Shown: positions 33,356 through 42,557, counted from the stretch's first letter. The stretch is 64,000 bases of DNA from Halorussus gelatinilyticus (GCF_023238445.1 NZ_CP096658.1:3410001-3474000), one strand, 5' to 3'. Notes: a model not told the origin generated them from the sequence alone. Numbers and translations are program-made.

Positions 33356-34510
33356 ATGAACTTGGAAGAGCGCATCGCTCGGCGGCAGGCCACGCGGGAC
33401 GACGACCTGCTGGTGGACCGGCGACCGCTGAACCCCGCGGTCCACCTCGCGGAACCGGTGGGTCGGGGCACGGTCCTCGAACGCCTGCTGGACGTGTTCG
33501 ACCCCGTCTTCGACCGACGACTCCCGCCCGACGCCGCGGTGTACGGGCCGAAAGGTGCCGGCAAGTCGGCGCTGGTGAGCGCGCTGTTCGCCCGCCTGAA
33601 CGACCAGTTCGGCCGCCGCGAGGGACGACTCGGCACGACCACGCGCGCCGGAACCGCCACCGACACCGTGGAATTCGTCCACGTGGACGGCTACCGCGCA
33701 GAGAGCGAGTTCCAGTTTCTCCACCGCCTTCTCGACGCGCTCGTCGACGAGTCGGTGCCCCGCCGCGGCATCGGAACCGAACGACTCCGCGAGCAGTTCG
33801 TCGAGCGGTTCGCGTCGCCCACCCGGAGCGCGGTCGTCGCGGTGGACCACGCGGCCAGCGAGAACTCGCCGTCCGGGTCACAACTCCGCGAGTGGTTCGC
33901 GCCGGTCGCGGACGACGTGGCGTTGGTCGTCGTCGGCCGGTCGGTGCCCGACGACTGGGACGCCCCGACCGTCCACGTGCCCGCCTACCGCCAGCACGCG
34001 CTGGTGGACATCCTGACCGAGCGCGCCTCGCGGGCGCTCTCGAGCAACGCGCTCAGACACGGACAGGCCCGCCGCGTCGCGGAGTGGGCGAGCGGCGACG
34101 CCCACGACGCGCTGGCGGCCGTCGCCAGCGCGGCAGAACTGGCCGACGCCGACGGTGCCGACCGCATCCGCGCGAGCGACGTCGATGCGGGCATCGAGGA
34201 CGTGCGCGACGGTGGCGTCCACCTCGGACGCGTGTTCGCCCTGCCGGAGAACCGCCGGAAGGTCCTCTCGGAACTGCTGGCGCTCGACCCGACGCCGCCG
34301 ATAGACGACGCCGCGAGCGCCATCGCGGACCGCTCGGACCTCTCGGCGGGCACGGTCAAGCGGTTCCTGTACGAACTCGCCGAGCGCGGCGTCCTCGAAC
34401 GCGTCGAAACCGACGCGACCGACGGGAGCGGCCGCCGCCCGAGCCGCCCCGAACCGCAGTTTCCGACGCTCCCGTTCCGTCACTTCGACGGCGACGCTCG
34501 GCCGGAGTAG
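33356..34510 (+). CDS. Orc1/Cdc6-like AAA ATPase with degenerate Walker B
   Basis: The 384-residue protein has the Orc1/Cdc6 layout: N-terminal helix (LLVDRRPLNPAVHLAEPVGR), Walker A YGPKGAGKSAL (about residues 63-73), AAA lid, and C-terminal winged helix (PPIDDAASAIADRSDLSAGTVKRFLYELAERGVL). The expected Walker B acidic pair is AVVAVDHA, with no Glu after the Asp, and the sensor-1 region reads LVVVGRSV without Asn. ATP hydrolysis is therefore doubtful. It starts six bases after glpC, so it is probably co-transcribed with glpABC. It is more likely a regulator or paralogue than an initiator; no origin-box repeats were seen nearby. Confidence 0.8.
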   Translation: MNLEERIARRQATRDDDLLVDRRPLNPAVHLAEPVGRGTVLERLLDVFDPVFDRRLPPDAAVYGPKGAGKSALVSALFARLNDQFGRREGRLGTTTRAGTATDTVEFVHVDGYRAESEFQFLHRLLDALVDESVPRRGIGTERLREQFVERFASPTRSAVVAVDHAASENSPSGSQLREWFAPVADDVALVVVGRSVPDDWDAPTVHVPAYRQHALVDILTERASRALSSNALRHGQARRVAEWASGDAHDALAAVASAAELADADGADRIRASDVDAGIEDVRDGGVHLGRVFALPENRRKVLSELLALDPTPPIDDAASAIADRSDLSAGTVKRFLYELAERGVLERVETDATDGSGRRPSRPEPQFPTLPFRHFDGDARPE

Positions 34511-34524
34511 GTCGGTTCTCGTTT

Positions 34525-35562
34525 TCAGGTCGGATTCTCCTCGGCGAGTGCGGACGCGCGTGAATCGCGCGACTCGTCCGACTCGTGCCACTCGTAGCCT
34601 CCCGGCGTCTCCCGGAGAGTTCCGTTCTCGCGCCATCGCTCGACCACCGCGTCGAGTCCCTCGCGGTACGTCGGATAGCGGGGCTCCCAGTCGAAGTCCC
34701 GACGGAATCTCTCAGCGGCGGTGGGCATCGGACTCGTCAGCAGTCGGGCGGTCTCCTCGCCGACGAGGTACTTCGCCAGCCACCCCGGTATCCGGCGCGG
34801 GTCGGGCGCGTCGAGGCGGTCGGCCAGCGCGCGCAGGAAGTCGGCGGTCGTGACCGGTTGCTCGTCCACGACGTGGTAGAGCCCGGTCTCGGTTCCAAGA
34901 GCCGCCTCCGCGAACGCCCGCGCCGCGTCGTCGGCGTGTAGGAAGGAGAGTTCGGCGTCCCGGCGGCCGAGCAACCCGCCGCCCACGATGGGCATCCGCC
35001 CGGCGAGCGACCGCTCGGCGAACGACCGGACGTGCGCCGAGTCGTGAGCGTAGAAGAAGCCACACCGGAGGACCGTCGTCTCGAATCCGGCGTCGTCGGC
35101 CGCCTCCGTAGCGATTCGCTCGGCGTCGAGCGCCGACCGCGTGGACCGGTCGGGGTTCGGGGTCGCCGACTCGTCGAACTCGGAGCCGTCCGGCCGGCGG
35201 GCGACCCAGACCACACTCTGCTGGACGAACCGGTCCGCGCCGACCGCCTCGGCGACGGCGGTCAGGTTCCGCGCGCCCTCCCGGCGCACGCGGTCGTTTC
35301 GCTCCCAGTCGGCGTCGGTCGGCTTGCCGTCGGTCGGGATTGCGGTCGCGGCGTGGACCACGCGGTCGGCGTCCGTCGCGGCCGCCCGGAGCGAGTCGCG
35401 GTCCAGCACGTCGCCGCGCCGCGGGTCGCCGCCCGCGGCGCGGACCAGTCGGTCGCCCGATTCGTCTCGCGTCAGGCCGACCACCTCGTGGCCGCGCTCG
35501 GCGAGTTCCGCGACGAGTCGTCGGCCGAGGACGCCGGTCGCGCCAGCGACGAAGACGTTCAT
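34525..35562 (-). CDS. NAD-dependent epimerase/dehydratase family protein (extended SDR)
   Basis: The 345-residue protein has the Rossmann start MNVFVAGATGVLGRRLVAELAERGHEV, RVVHAATAIP, and FVQQSVVWVA. The downstream catalytic Tyr of the YxxxK motif is not evident (the region reads TRSALDAERIATEA), so it is an atypical SDR like many NAD(P)H-binding sugar-epimerase homologues in haloarchaea. It ends SDESRDSRASALAEENPT. It is convergent with the Orc1/Cdc6-like gene and divergent from the HTH gene. Substrate unknown. Confidence 0.85.
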   Translation of the reverse strand: MNVFVAGATGVLGRRLVAELAERGHEVVGLTRDESGDRLVRAAGGDPRRGDVLDRDSLRAAATDADRVVHAATAIPTDGKPTDADWERNDRVRREGARNLTAVAEAVGADRFVQQSVVWVARRPDGSEFDESATPNPDRSTRSALDAERIATEAADDAGFETTVLRCGFFYAHDSAHVRSFAERSLAGRMPIVGGGLLGRRDAELSFLHADDAARAFAEAALGTETGLYHVVDEQPVTTADFLRALADRLDAPDPRRIPGWLAKYLVGEETARLLTSPMPTAAERFRRDFDWEPRYPTYREGLDAVVERWRENGTLRETPGGYEWHESDESRDSRASALAEENPT

Positions 35563-35616
35563 GCTCGAACCGACGGCCGAGACGACGGTAGCGGTTCTGC
35601 CGGACCTGCACGGTGG

Positions 35617-35623
35617 ATTTATA
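35617..35623 (+). promoter_or_regulatory. TATA box of the HTH-10 gene
   Basis: ATTTATA is centred 28 bases before the ATG at 35648, the classic position for a leaderless haloarchaeal promoter. Confidence 0.65.
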
Positions 35624-35647
35624 CGTGCGGCGAGCGCGGACGGTCGT

Positions 35648-36292
35648 ATGCGCCGGGTCCGGTTGACGTTCTACGCTCCCGACGCCGAGGTCCATCCGGT
35701 CCACACGACGCTGGCCGAGCGCGATTACGTCGAGGCCGCCGAGATGGTCCACTGGAACGACGCGGGCGAGACGATGACCCACGCCTTCTACGTCGAGGGC
35801 GACGCCGAGGCGTTCGCCGCGGAACTGGACGGGACGTCCGCGGTGCAGGCCTACGACCTCACGACGGTCGGCGACGAGTGCTTCTACGCCCACGTCCGCG
35901 CCGAGACGACGCCGCTCCAGCGGCGGATGTTCGACACCTACCACGAGGGCGGCGCGGTCGTCACTTCGACGCTCGAACACACCGACGACGGCGGCGTCAC
36001 CTTCGAAGTCGTCGGCACCGCCGAGGCGCTACAGGCGTTCCACGACGGCGCACCCGACGAGATAGACGTGGTGATAGACAGCGTGGGCGGCCCGACGGCG
36101 GACCCCGAGACGACCCTCTCCAAGCGCCAGCGCGAGGCCGTCGAGGCCGCGCTGACCGCGGGCTACTACGACGTGCCCCGGACCGCGACCCACGAGGACG
36201 TGGCGCGGCGACTCGACTGCGCGCCGAGTACCGCGTCCGAACACCTCCGGAAGGCCGAGTCGAAGGTCCTGCACGGACTGTTCGGGGAGTGA
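35648..36292 (+). CDS. Bat-type HTH-10 transcriptional regulator
   Basis: The C-terminal 55 residues of this 214-residue protein (LSKRQREAVEAALTAGYYDVPRTATHEDVARRLDCAPSTASEHLRKAESKVL) are the bacterio-opsin-activator HTH domain (PF04967). The N-terminal part is the GAF/HTH-associated sensor domain typical of short haloarchaeal members (LTFYAPDAEVHPVH and YHEGGAVVTSTLEH). It is leaderless from a strong TATA box. Target genes are unknown. Confidence 0.92.
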   Translation: MRRVRLTFYAPDAEVHPVHTTLAERDYVEAAEMVHWNDAGETMTHAFYVEGDAEAFAAELDGTSAVQAYDLTTVGDECFYAHVRAETTPLQRRMFDTYHEGGAVVTSTLEHTDDGGVTFEVVGTAEALQAFHDGAPDEIDVVIDSVGGPTADPETTLSKRQREAVEAALTAGYYDVPRTATHEDVARRLDCAPSTASEHLRKAESKVLHGLFGE

Positions 36293-36314
36293 GAGTCGAG
36301 CGCGGAAAATTGCG

Positions 36315-36397
36315 GGCCAGTCAGTCGTGTTGCGGCGCAGTTCGGCCAGTCAGTCGTGTTGCGGCGCGGTTCGGTCAGTCGTCGCGCGCCGCGGTTC
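36315..36397. repeat. 29-bp tandem repeat between convergent genes
   Basis: Two nearly identical 29-bp units (36315-36343 and 36344-36372, core CAGTCAGTCGTGTTGCGGCG) and a third degenerate unit fill the gap between the stops of the HTH-10 gene and the DUF368 gene. Confidence 0.6.
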
Positions 36398-36403
36398 AGC
36401 GAA

Positions 36404-37375
36404 TCAGTCGTTTCGCGGGGCGGGCGTCGCGGTCGGTTCGTCCTCGACGTAATCGAGGTCGTCGGTGTAGTAGTCCACCAGCAGGACCGCCGCGGTGCCC
36501 GCCACGCCGGCCAGCAGGACCGCCGCCACGCGCGCCACCGACCACTCGCCGCCAGCGCCGAGAATCTTCGCGACCGGGAGACGGAGCGCGCCGACCATCA
36601 GCGCGACGAGGAACGTCAGCGTCACCTCGCGGTGGTTCGACAGCGCCCACTCCACGACGCGGGCGAAGGTGAGGATGCCGACCGCCGCGCCGGCGACGAA
36701 CGAGGCTACCGCGACGGCGGGGCCGACGGCCGGTTCGAGCGGTCCGCCGCGGGCCACGCCGACGGCCTCGTCGATGAACGCGTGGAGGGTGTCGGACATA
36801 AAGATGTACTGGCCGAACAGGATGAGCAGGAACGACCCCGAGACGCCCGGCAGAATCATCGCGCAGATGGCTATCGCACCGACGACGAACAGTACTGGCG
36901 GCGAGTGGGGAATCACTGCGGCCGTCGATTCGCTCGCGAGCAGGAAGGCGACGACGAAACCGACGACGGCGGCGACCTTCTCGCCGCGGGTATCGAGTCG
37001 GACCTCACTCCAGAGGACGACCGCCGACGCGGCGATGAGACCGAAGAAGAACGCGAACAGGATGGCCGGCGAGGAGTCCGAGATTCGCGCGACCGCTCCG
37101 GTCACGCCGACGATAGCCGTCATGATACCCGCCCCGAGGACCAGCAGGAAGCCGATGTCCATCTCGCGGAGCATCGCAGCGACCCGCCCGCGGGCCTCGG
37201 AGTCGTAGACGCGGGGCAGGTCGGCCAGCACGTTAGGGTCGAAGGCGGCGATTGCGCCGACCAGTCGCTCGTAGATACCGGTTATCAGCGCGATGGTCCC
37301 GCCGGAGACGCCGGGCACGGCGTCGGCGGCACCCATGAAGAGGCCTTTCAGGTAGATGGAGAGCCACTCTCGCAT
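36404..37375 (-). CDS. DUF368 (PopT-family) membrane transporter, candidate dolichyl-phosphate flippase
   Basis: The 323-residue protein has the DUF368 signatures: LKGLFMGAADAVPGVSGGTIALITGIYERL (about residues 9-38) and the second half-repeat AICAMILPGVSGSFLLILFGQY (about 167-188), with about eight hydrophobic spans. Bacterial DUF368 proteins transport undecaprenyl phosphate back across the membrane. Here it follows aglB on the same strand, so recycling of dolichyl phosphate after N-glycan transfer is the likely role. Start MREWLSIYLKG at 37375 is family-typical; longer frame extensions run through non-coding DNA. Confidence 0.88.
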   Translation of the reverse strand: MREWLSIYLKGLFMGAADAVPGVSGGTIALITGIYERLVGAIAAFDPNVLADLPRVYDSEARGRVAAMLREMDIGFLLVLGAGIMTAIVGVTGAVARISDSSPAILFAFFFGLIAASAVVLWSEVRLDTRGEKVAAVVGFVVAFLLASESTAAVIPHSPPVLFVVGAIAICAMILPGVSGSFLLILFGQYIFMSDTLHAFIDEAVGVARGGPLEPAVGPAVAVASFVAGAAVGILTFARVVEWALSNHREVTLTFLVALMVGALRLPVAKILGAGGEWSVARVAAVLLAGVAGTAAVLLVDYYTDDLDYVEDEPTATPAPRND

Positions 37376-37718
37376 TGAGACGGGAGTACGACGACGGGCG
37401 GGAAAACGGTTTGCTTTCTCTGAGAGGACACGCGGATAATCGCCACGCTCGTCGCGAACATCTATAGCGGTCTTTAGGAAACATTCTGTTGTGGTAGAGA
37501 AATAAGTACATTTCTCGGGCGATAGTGCAGGTACGGTCACGGCGCTGTGCGGTCTCGGTACTCCATCGTGCGGTCGCAGTTTGCTCGGTCCCGGTAGAAG
37601 CTGACGTCACCGAACGATTCGCTCCGTCCGTTGCGGGTCGAAAAATCAGCGGTAGCCGGGTCGTCGGAGGCGAAGAATCGAGTTCCGCACCGAAAATCAG
37701 ACTGCGAGGGCGTTCGCG
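37376..37718. other. aglB-DUF368 intergenic region
   Basis: No supported gene lies in this 343-base stretch. A perfect 7-bp inverted repeat GAGAAAT-AAGTAC-ATTTCTC sits at 37497-37516. The last 30 bases before the DUF368 gene include AT-rich AAAACGGTTT (37403-37412) that could be its promoter. The distance suggests DUF368 is transcribed separately from aglB. Confidence 0.5.
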
Positions 37719-40700
37719 TCAGTCCCGACCTGCGACCACGAGCGCACCGGCCCACGCGCCGACCAGACCGGCACGCACCGGAGTCGTCTCTTCGCGCTCG
37801 GGGAGCGCCTCGTCGGGCGTCAACTGCGAGGCGTTCGACGAGTCGTTGCTGGTTCCGTTCCCGGCAGTCGAGTTACCGCTCGTGCCGTTCGCCGCGGTCT
37901 GGTTGCCCGCGGTCTCGTTCGCGGGCGGGGTCTCGTCGCCCGACGTGCCGTTCGGGGCCGTCTCGTTGCCCCCGGCCGTCGAGTTGTTCCGGTTCTGCTG
38001 GATAGAGACCGACTCCTTGGTCAGTTCGACCGTGGTGGTCTGGTTGCTCTCACCGATGACCTGCGCCTCGGTGATCTGCGCCGTGGCGTTGTGGTAGGTC
38101 AGGTTACCGCCCTCGAAGTTCCGGGGCGTGTAGAACTGGTACGGACCGGTGGCACGGACGCTGACGTTGGTGTAGCCCTGCTCCGGTCCCCAGTTGCTGT
38201 ACCCGGTCGTGGAGTAGGGCAGCGTCATCGTGAACTGCCCGTCCGGCCCGGTTTTGGCCTGTTGGCGGTAGGCGAACGACGAGTTCTTGCCGACCGGCGA
38301 GAGGCGGACCGACGCCGTGACCGTGGTGTTCGCCGGGCCGGTGCCCGTCACCGTCGCGCCGGGGACCCGCTCGAAGGTCTTGACCCACGAGGGCGAGGTC
38401 TGGAACATCGCGTTAGGGTTGCGAATCGCGTTGCCCTGCAAGAGCAGTTGCATCTCGGCGCGAAGCCGCTGTGCCCACCGCGCGTTACTCGTGCCCGACT
38501 GGTCGCTCTGGTGGACGACGCGGTAGTGGTTCAGCGCCTTCACGGGTTCGCTCGGGAACTTGGCGATGCCGCCGATTTGGGAGGTCGAGTCGTTGGCGAC
38601 GAACGCCTCGGCCTGCTTCATCGTCCGGAAGCGCCGGACGAGCGTGGCGTTCGGTCCGCTCTCGGTGGTCTTGAACGTCGCAACCTGCCCGTTCGGCGTC
38701 TGATACTGCCGAGCGCGCCAGTCAACGACGATGGGCTGGGGTTCGACGCGACTCCCGTGGTAGCGGTAGAGCCGCACCATCTGGCTCTCGTAGTATTTCT
38801 GAGACCGCAGGTTGAACGCGGTCTGGAACCCGCCCCGCTGGCTCTGGCGGTAGACCGGCTGGTAGTAGTCGGACCGAGTGACGTTCGGCTTGAACGCGGG
38901 CGGCGCGAAGAACTTCCCGCCGGCGTTCGAGTACACCGAGGCCATCTTCCAATCGACCATCACGTAGCGGGTCTCCTCGTTGGGCGCGCCGAGCGTCTTG
39001 ATGACCTCGTTGGCGCGCGACTCGTTGGGCGCGAGGAGGTACTTCGCGGCGGTCGTGGCACCCTCTTGGAACGGGTTGGCGTTCGGGATGCGCTCGCCTT
39101 CGACCGTAATCCAGTGGCCGTAGTCCCACCACGACATCACGCCGTAGGAGCCTTCGGGGTAGCTGTAGTCGCTTTTGTTCTGCTCGAAGGTACCGTAGTA
39201 GTCCAGTTCGTCGGCGTTGTTCGCGTTACCGTAGTCGCCCACGGCTGGCGTGCTGTTCTCCAGCCAGTCGAGCGACCCCTTCCACTTGGTGATGTCGCCC
39301 GGACTGGCACCCGTCCCGCTCTCCATCGCGGTCTGGGTGTCGGGGTACCGGGCCGTGCCGAGGCTGGCGGGCGCGACCAGCACCGGGACGACGAGTAGGA
39401 CGACGAACAGCATTGCCAAGACCTGCGTGCCGTTGATGTCGCCGACGTTCTCGAAGCTCGGGAGACTCGCCCACGAGAACACGCGACCGATGAGGTAAGC
39501 GTTTAGCACCGCGACCGACACCGCGAGGTAGTAATTGAACCGGACCTGCGTGAACGCCGCCGCGGTGATGAACGCGGCCCACACCAACACGAGGAGCTGT
39601 TCGGCTCGCTGGTCGTCCGACCGGTAGGCGCGCCAGAGCATCCAGACCGCGGCGACGACGGCCGTGAACAGCATCAGGCCGTACTCGCGGATGATGAGGT
39701 CGTACCACTCGATGCCGAACTGCGGCTGGGTCCGCGAGAGGAACGGTTGGGCCTCGCCGATAGTTCGGGCCTTCGCGCCGGTGCTGAACCCGATGATTCG
39801 GATGAGGTTTTTACTGACGAGGCTGTACAGCGAGGGGAGTGCGACGTAGACGACACCGACCGTCGCGACGACGATGCCGCCGACCGTCGCGGGGTAGAGC
39901 GCCGTCGAGAGGTCGCGGGCCTCGAACTCGCGGGCGAGCCACGCCATGAAGATACAGCCGACCGAGACGGCGAACGCGAGCAGCGGTTGGAGCGGCGAGA
40001 ACTTCGTCGGACTGAAGTCGAACGTTCCCAGCGGCACCAACAGGAGCAGTCCCGTCACGCCCATGCTGACCGCGCCGACGAACGCGAGGTGGTCGGGGCT
40101 GACGCCGCGGGCGTAGTCGGCGGTGAGCTTCAGGCCGAAGAAGACGCCGAAGATACCGACGAGCAAAACGCCCGGCGGCCACGTCCAGAGGTAGAACGCG
40201 GTGGCGATACCGGCGAGGACGCTGTACCCCAGCGGCTTCCGGAGCGCCTCGAAGTCACGGTCCGCGAGCAGTTCGTACACCGGTTTCTCGCGCTCGGCGA
40301 CGGTCAGTGCGACCATCATCGCCAGCAGGGCGAACGTCTGAAACAGCGGCTCGGCGATGTTGTGGTCGGCGAAGCCGACGAGTCCCCGACGGAGGAACGT
40401 GCCGGGGAACAGCGCGAGGACGATGACCCCGAACAGACCGCCGGGGCGACCGCCGAGTCGCTTGCCGACGAAGTACGTCGGGATGGCGACGAGCGTCCCG
40501 AAGACGGCGGGCGCGACGAGGAGGGTCGTCGCGACCGTCTGGTGGGAGGGGTCGCCCAGTCCGACTATCAGCGCGGCGGTCGCCACGAGTTGGTCGTACA
40601 GCGTGCCGAACTGGCCGACGCTGGTGCCGAACGGGAAGTACGTCCACGGGTCGTACGGCATCGTGGAGGGCCAGTGGTTCACTGTGTACTGTACCTGCCG

Positions 40701-40898
40701 GAGGTGATACCACGCGTCGTTCCCGTCGAAGAGGACTTCGCCGTTCTGGATGAACTTGTCGTACGACTGGAGTCGCACCCACAGCATGAACGAGAGCGCT
40801 GCGGCGAGCACGGGGACGTGATACCAGTCCTCGAACGAGTCGAGGACCGACTCTACCGAATCGGAGGAGTCCTCGACCTGCTCAGTCTGCTGGCTCAT
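37719..40898 (-). CDS. aglB: oligosaccharyltransferase AglB
   Basis: The 1059-residue, STT3-type enzyme has about thirteen membrane spans in its first half, an acidic metal motif in the first external loop (FDGNDAWYH), the catalytic WWDYG motif (residues 590-594), and a DWKMASVYSN segment corresponding to the DK motif. It transfers dolichol-linked glycans to Asn in NxS/T. Its C-terminal 120 residues are atypical: a Ser/Thr/Asn-rich stalk with about ten sequons, then a hydrophobic end (AGLVGAWAGALVVAG). A TATA-like GCTTATGC lies 29 bases upstream. It is the core of the glycosylation island. Confidence 0.97.
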   Translation of the reverse strand: MSQQTEQVEDSSDSVESVLDSFEDWYHVPVLAAALSFMLWVRLQSYDKFIQNGEVLFDGNDAWYHLRQVQYTVNHWPSTMPYDPWTYFPFGTSVGQFGTLYDQLVATAALIVGLGDPSHQTVATTLLVAPAVFGTLVAIPTYFVGKRLGGRPGGLFGVIVLALFPGTFLRRGLVGFADHNIAEPLFQTFALLAMMVALTVAEREKPVYELLADRDFEALRKPLGYSVLAGIATAFYLWTWPPGVLLVGIFGVFFGLKLTADYARGVSPDHLAFVGAVSMGVTGLLLLVPLGTFDFSPTKFSPLQPLLAFAVSVGCIFMAWLAREFEARDLSTALYPATVGGIVVATVGVVYVALPSLYSLVSKNLIRIIGFSTGAKARTIGEAQPFLSRTQPQFGIEWYDLIIREYGLMLFTAVVAAVWMLWRAYRSDDQRAEQLLVLVWAAFITAAAFTQVRFNYYLAVSVAVLNAYLIGRVFSWASLPSFENVGDINGTQVLAMLFVVLLVVPVLVAPASLGTARYPDTQTAMESGTGASPGDITKWKGSLDWLENSTPAVGDYGNANNADELDYYGTFEQNKSDYSYPEGSYGVMSWWDYGHWITVEGERIPNANPFQEGATTAAKYLLAPNESRANEVIKTLGAPNEETRYVMVDWKMASVYSNAGGKFFAPPAFKPNVTRSDYYQPVYRQSQRGGFQTAFNLRSQKYYESQMVRLYRYHGSRVEPQPIVVDWRARQYQTPNGQVATFKTTESGPNATLVRRFRTMKQAEAFVANDSTSQIGGIAKFPSEPVKALNHYRVVHQSDQSGTSNARWAQRLRAEMQLLLQGNAIRNPNAMFQTSPSWVKTFERVPGATVTGTGPANTTVTASVRLSPVGKNSSFAYRQQAKTGPDGQFTMTLPYSTTGYSNWGPEQGYTNVSVRATGPYQFYTPRNFEGGNLTYHNATAQITEAQVIGESNQTTTVELTKESVSIQQNRNNSTAGGNETAPNGTSGDETPPANETAGNQTAANGTSGNSTAGNGTSNDSSNASQLTPDEALPEREETTPVRAGLVGAWAGALVVAGRD

Positions 40899-40922
40899 TG
40901 AGTTGATGGAGTGCCAAAACGC

Positions 40923-40930
40923 GCATAAGC
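40923..40930 (-). promoter_or_regulatory. TATA box of aglB
   Basis: GCTTATGC on the minus strand is centred about 29 bases before the aglB ATG, indicating a leaderless transcript independent of the upstream flippase gene. Confidence 0.55.
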
Positions 40931-41090
40931 CTTATCATCTGTCCCTCGCCGCGACGGACGCGGCCGCATCGGGTCCTGTCGCGTCCGATTCCGCAAGTCT
41001 CCAAGAGGAATCGCGCCGTTTCCGAACCGAGTCAGGACGACCGCGAACCGCCTCGCTACGACTCTGTGTTCGACTCGCAAGCGACTCCCC

Positions 41091-42557
41091 TCACGATAGC
41101 ATCATGTTTCGGAGGTCCCGCGCGACCGCGACCGCGTCGATGCGGATGCGTTCGCTGAGCGTGAACAGGACCGCGAAGTACGTCGTCGCACCGACGCCGA
41201 GCAGGACCCCGAGTCTGACCGCGCCGCTCGCGCCCCCGAATTGGAGTTTCAGCCCGTAGACGACGCCGGTCATGACCAGCGTGGCCGCGACTTGCCGTCC
41301 CACGTCGCCGAGCGCCGACGGCGGAACCGGCTCTTCCAGCATGAAGAACATCGCGCCAACGCTCGCGCCGAAGGCGACGACGGTCGCCCACGCGGTACCC
41401 CACGAGCCGTACCAGACCGTGAGCGGGACGACCAGCGCACTATAGACGACGATGAGCAACAGTCCGCTCACGGCGTAGAGCTTCGGCTTCCCGGTGCCGA
41501 GGAAGAACTTCTCCAGCCCCTCCCGGTAGCCGTTGAGCAGGTTCGCCGCCGCGAGGACCGGGACGAGCGCGTTCGCCAGTCCGACGACGCCGACGACCGG
41601 GAGGACCGTACTGCCGGCGCTCTGGCCGTAGAGGGTCAACAGCAGGGCATTGCCGACGACCGCGCCGCCGCCGAGTATCGGGACGGCGAACACGCCGGCG
41701 TAGGTGAACAGCACCCCGAGGAGTCGTCCGACTTCCTCGTCGTCGCCCGCCTCCGTGAGCGCGGAGAACTGCGGAAACGCGACCTGCGCCAGCGCCGAGG
41801 AGAACAGCATCGACGCCTCCGTGAGCGTGAAGACGTTCTTGTAGACGCCGGTGACGCCCGTGCCGACGAACTGCCCGAGTAGGAGGTAGTCGGCCTGTTT
41901 GAACAGTTGACTGGAGACGCTCTTGACGTAGGCGTACTTCGAGTAATCGACGAACTCGCGGAACAGTCCGCGGGAGGGGCGAGCGGGAACGACGCGCGCG
42001 AAGCCGACGTACGAGACGAGGAAGGTGAGGAACTGTCCGACGACCAGCCCCCAGATGAGGCCCTTCACGCCGTAGCCATCGAGGACCAGCACGGTCTGAA
42101 TCGGCACGATGAGCGCGTACCGACCGTTCTCTATCGCGCCGACGAGGGCGACGCGCTGTTTGCCTTCGAGGAACGACCCCGAGAGTCGGAAGAGACCCCA
42201 CGAGAGGACCCCGAGTGGCACGAAGAACGCCGCCTCGACGTTCAGGATGGAGTTGATGAACCCGCGGAGTGGGACGACGACGACCGCGACCGCTACGACG
42301 CCAGCGAGGAGGATGAGCACGCCGCTGGTGAAGTGGCGGGCCTCGTCGCTCCCCTCGCTGACGCGCTTGACGACGACCGAGTAGAGACCGAAACTGGAGA
42401 CGTTGGCGGCTATCATCTGGAGACTCAGGAAGATAGCGTACACGCCGATGCCGTCGAACCCGAGTTCCCGTGTGAAGAAGAAGGTCCCGAGGAACGCCGC
42501 GAGCGTCCCGACGACGTTCGTCACGAACCGCTTGGAAACTTCCGCTCCGACCTTCAT
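41091..42557 (-). CDS. MOP-superfamily flippase (Wzx-like)
   Basis: The 488-residue protein has about 12-14 membrane spans, starts VSKRFVTNVVGTLAAFLGTFFFTRELG, and contains YVKSVSSQLFKQADYLLLGQFVG. This is the polysaccharide-flippase pattern shared with AglR-type proteins. It should move the dolichol-linked oligosaccharide to the outer face. It lies between the phosphatase-superfamily gene and aglB on the same strand, 46 bases after the former, suggesting co-transcription. Confidence 0.9.
   Translation of the reverse strand: MKVGAEVSKRFVTNVVGTLAAFLGTFFFTRELGFDGIGVYAIFLSLQMIAANVSSFGLYSVVVKRVSEGSDEARHFTSGVLILLAGVVAVAVVVVPLRGFINSILNVEAAFFVPLGVLSWGLFRLSGSFLEGKQRVALVGAIENGRYALIVPIQTVLVLDGYGVKGLIWGLVVGQFLTFLVSYVGFARVVPARPSRGLFREFVDYSKYAYVKSVSSQLFKQADYLLLGQFVGTGVTGVYKNVFTLTEASMLFSSALAQVAFPQFSALTEAGDDEEVGRLLGVLFTYAGVFAVPILGGGAVVGNALLLTLYGQSAGSTVLPVVGVVGLANALVPVLAAANLLNGYREGLEKFFLGTGKPKLYAVSGLLLIVVYSALVVPLTVWYGSWGTAWATVVAFGASVGAMFFMLEEPVPPSALGDVGRQVAATLVMTGVVYGLKLQFGGASGAVRLGVLLGVGATTYFAVLFTLSERIRIDAVAVARDLRNMMLS

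Noticed and set aside
33356-34510. A replication origin beside the Orc1/Cdc6-like gene
   Set aside because: No repeated origin-recognition boxes or AT-rich unwinding region were found; the gene is embedded in the glp operon and its ATPase motifs are degenerate.
37537-37755. A 72-codon minus-strand frame between aglB and DUF368
   Set aside because: It overlaps the end of aglB, has biased Arg/Ser composition and lacks any start signal or family motif.
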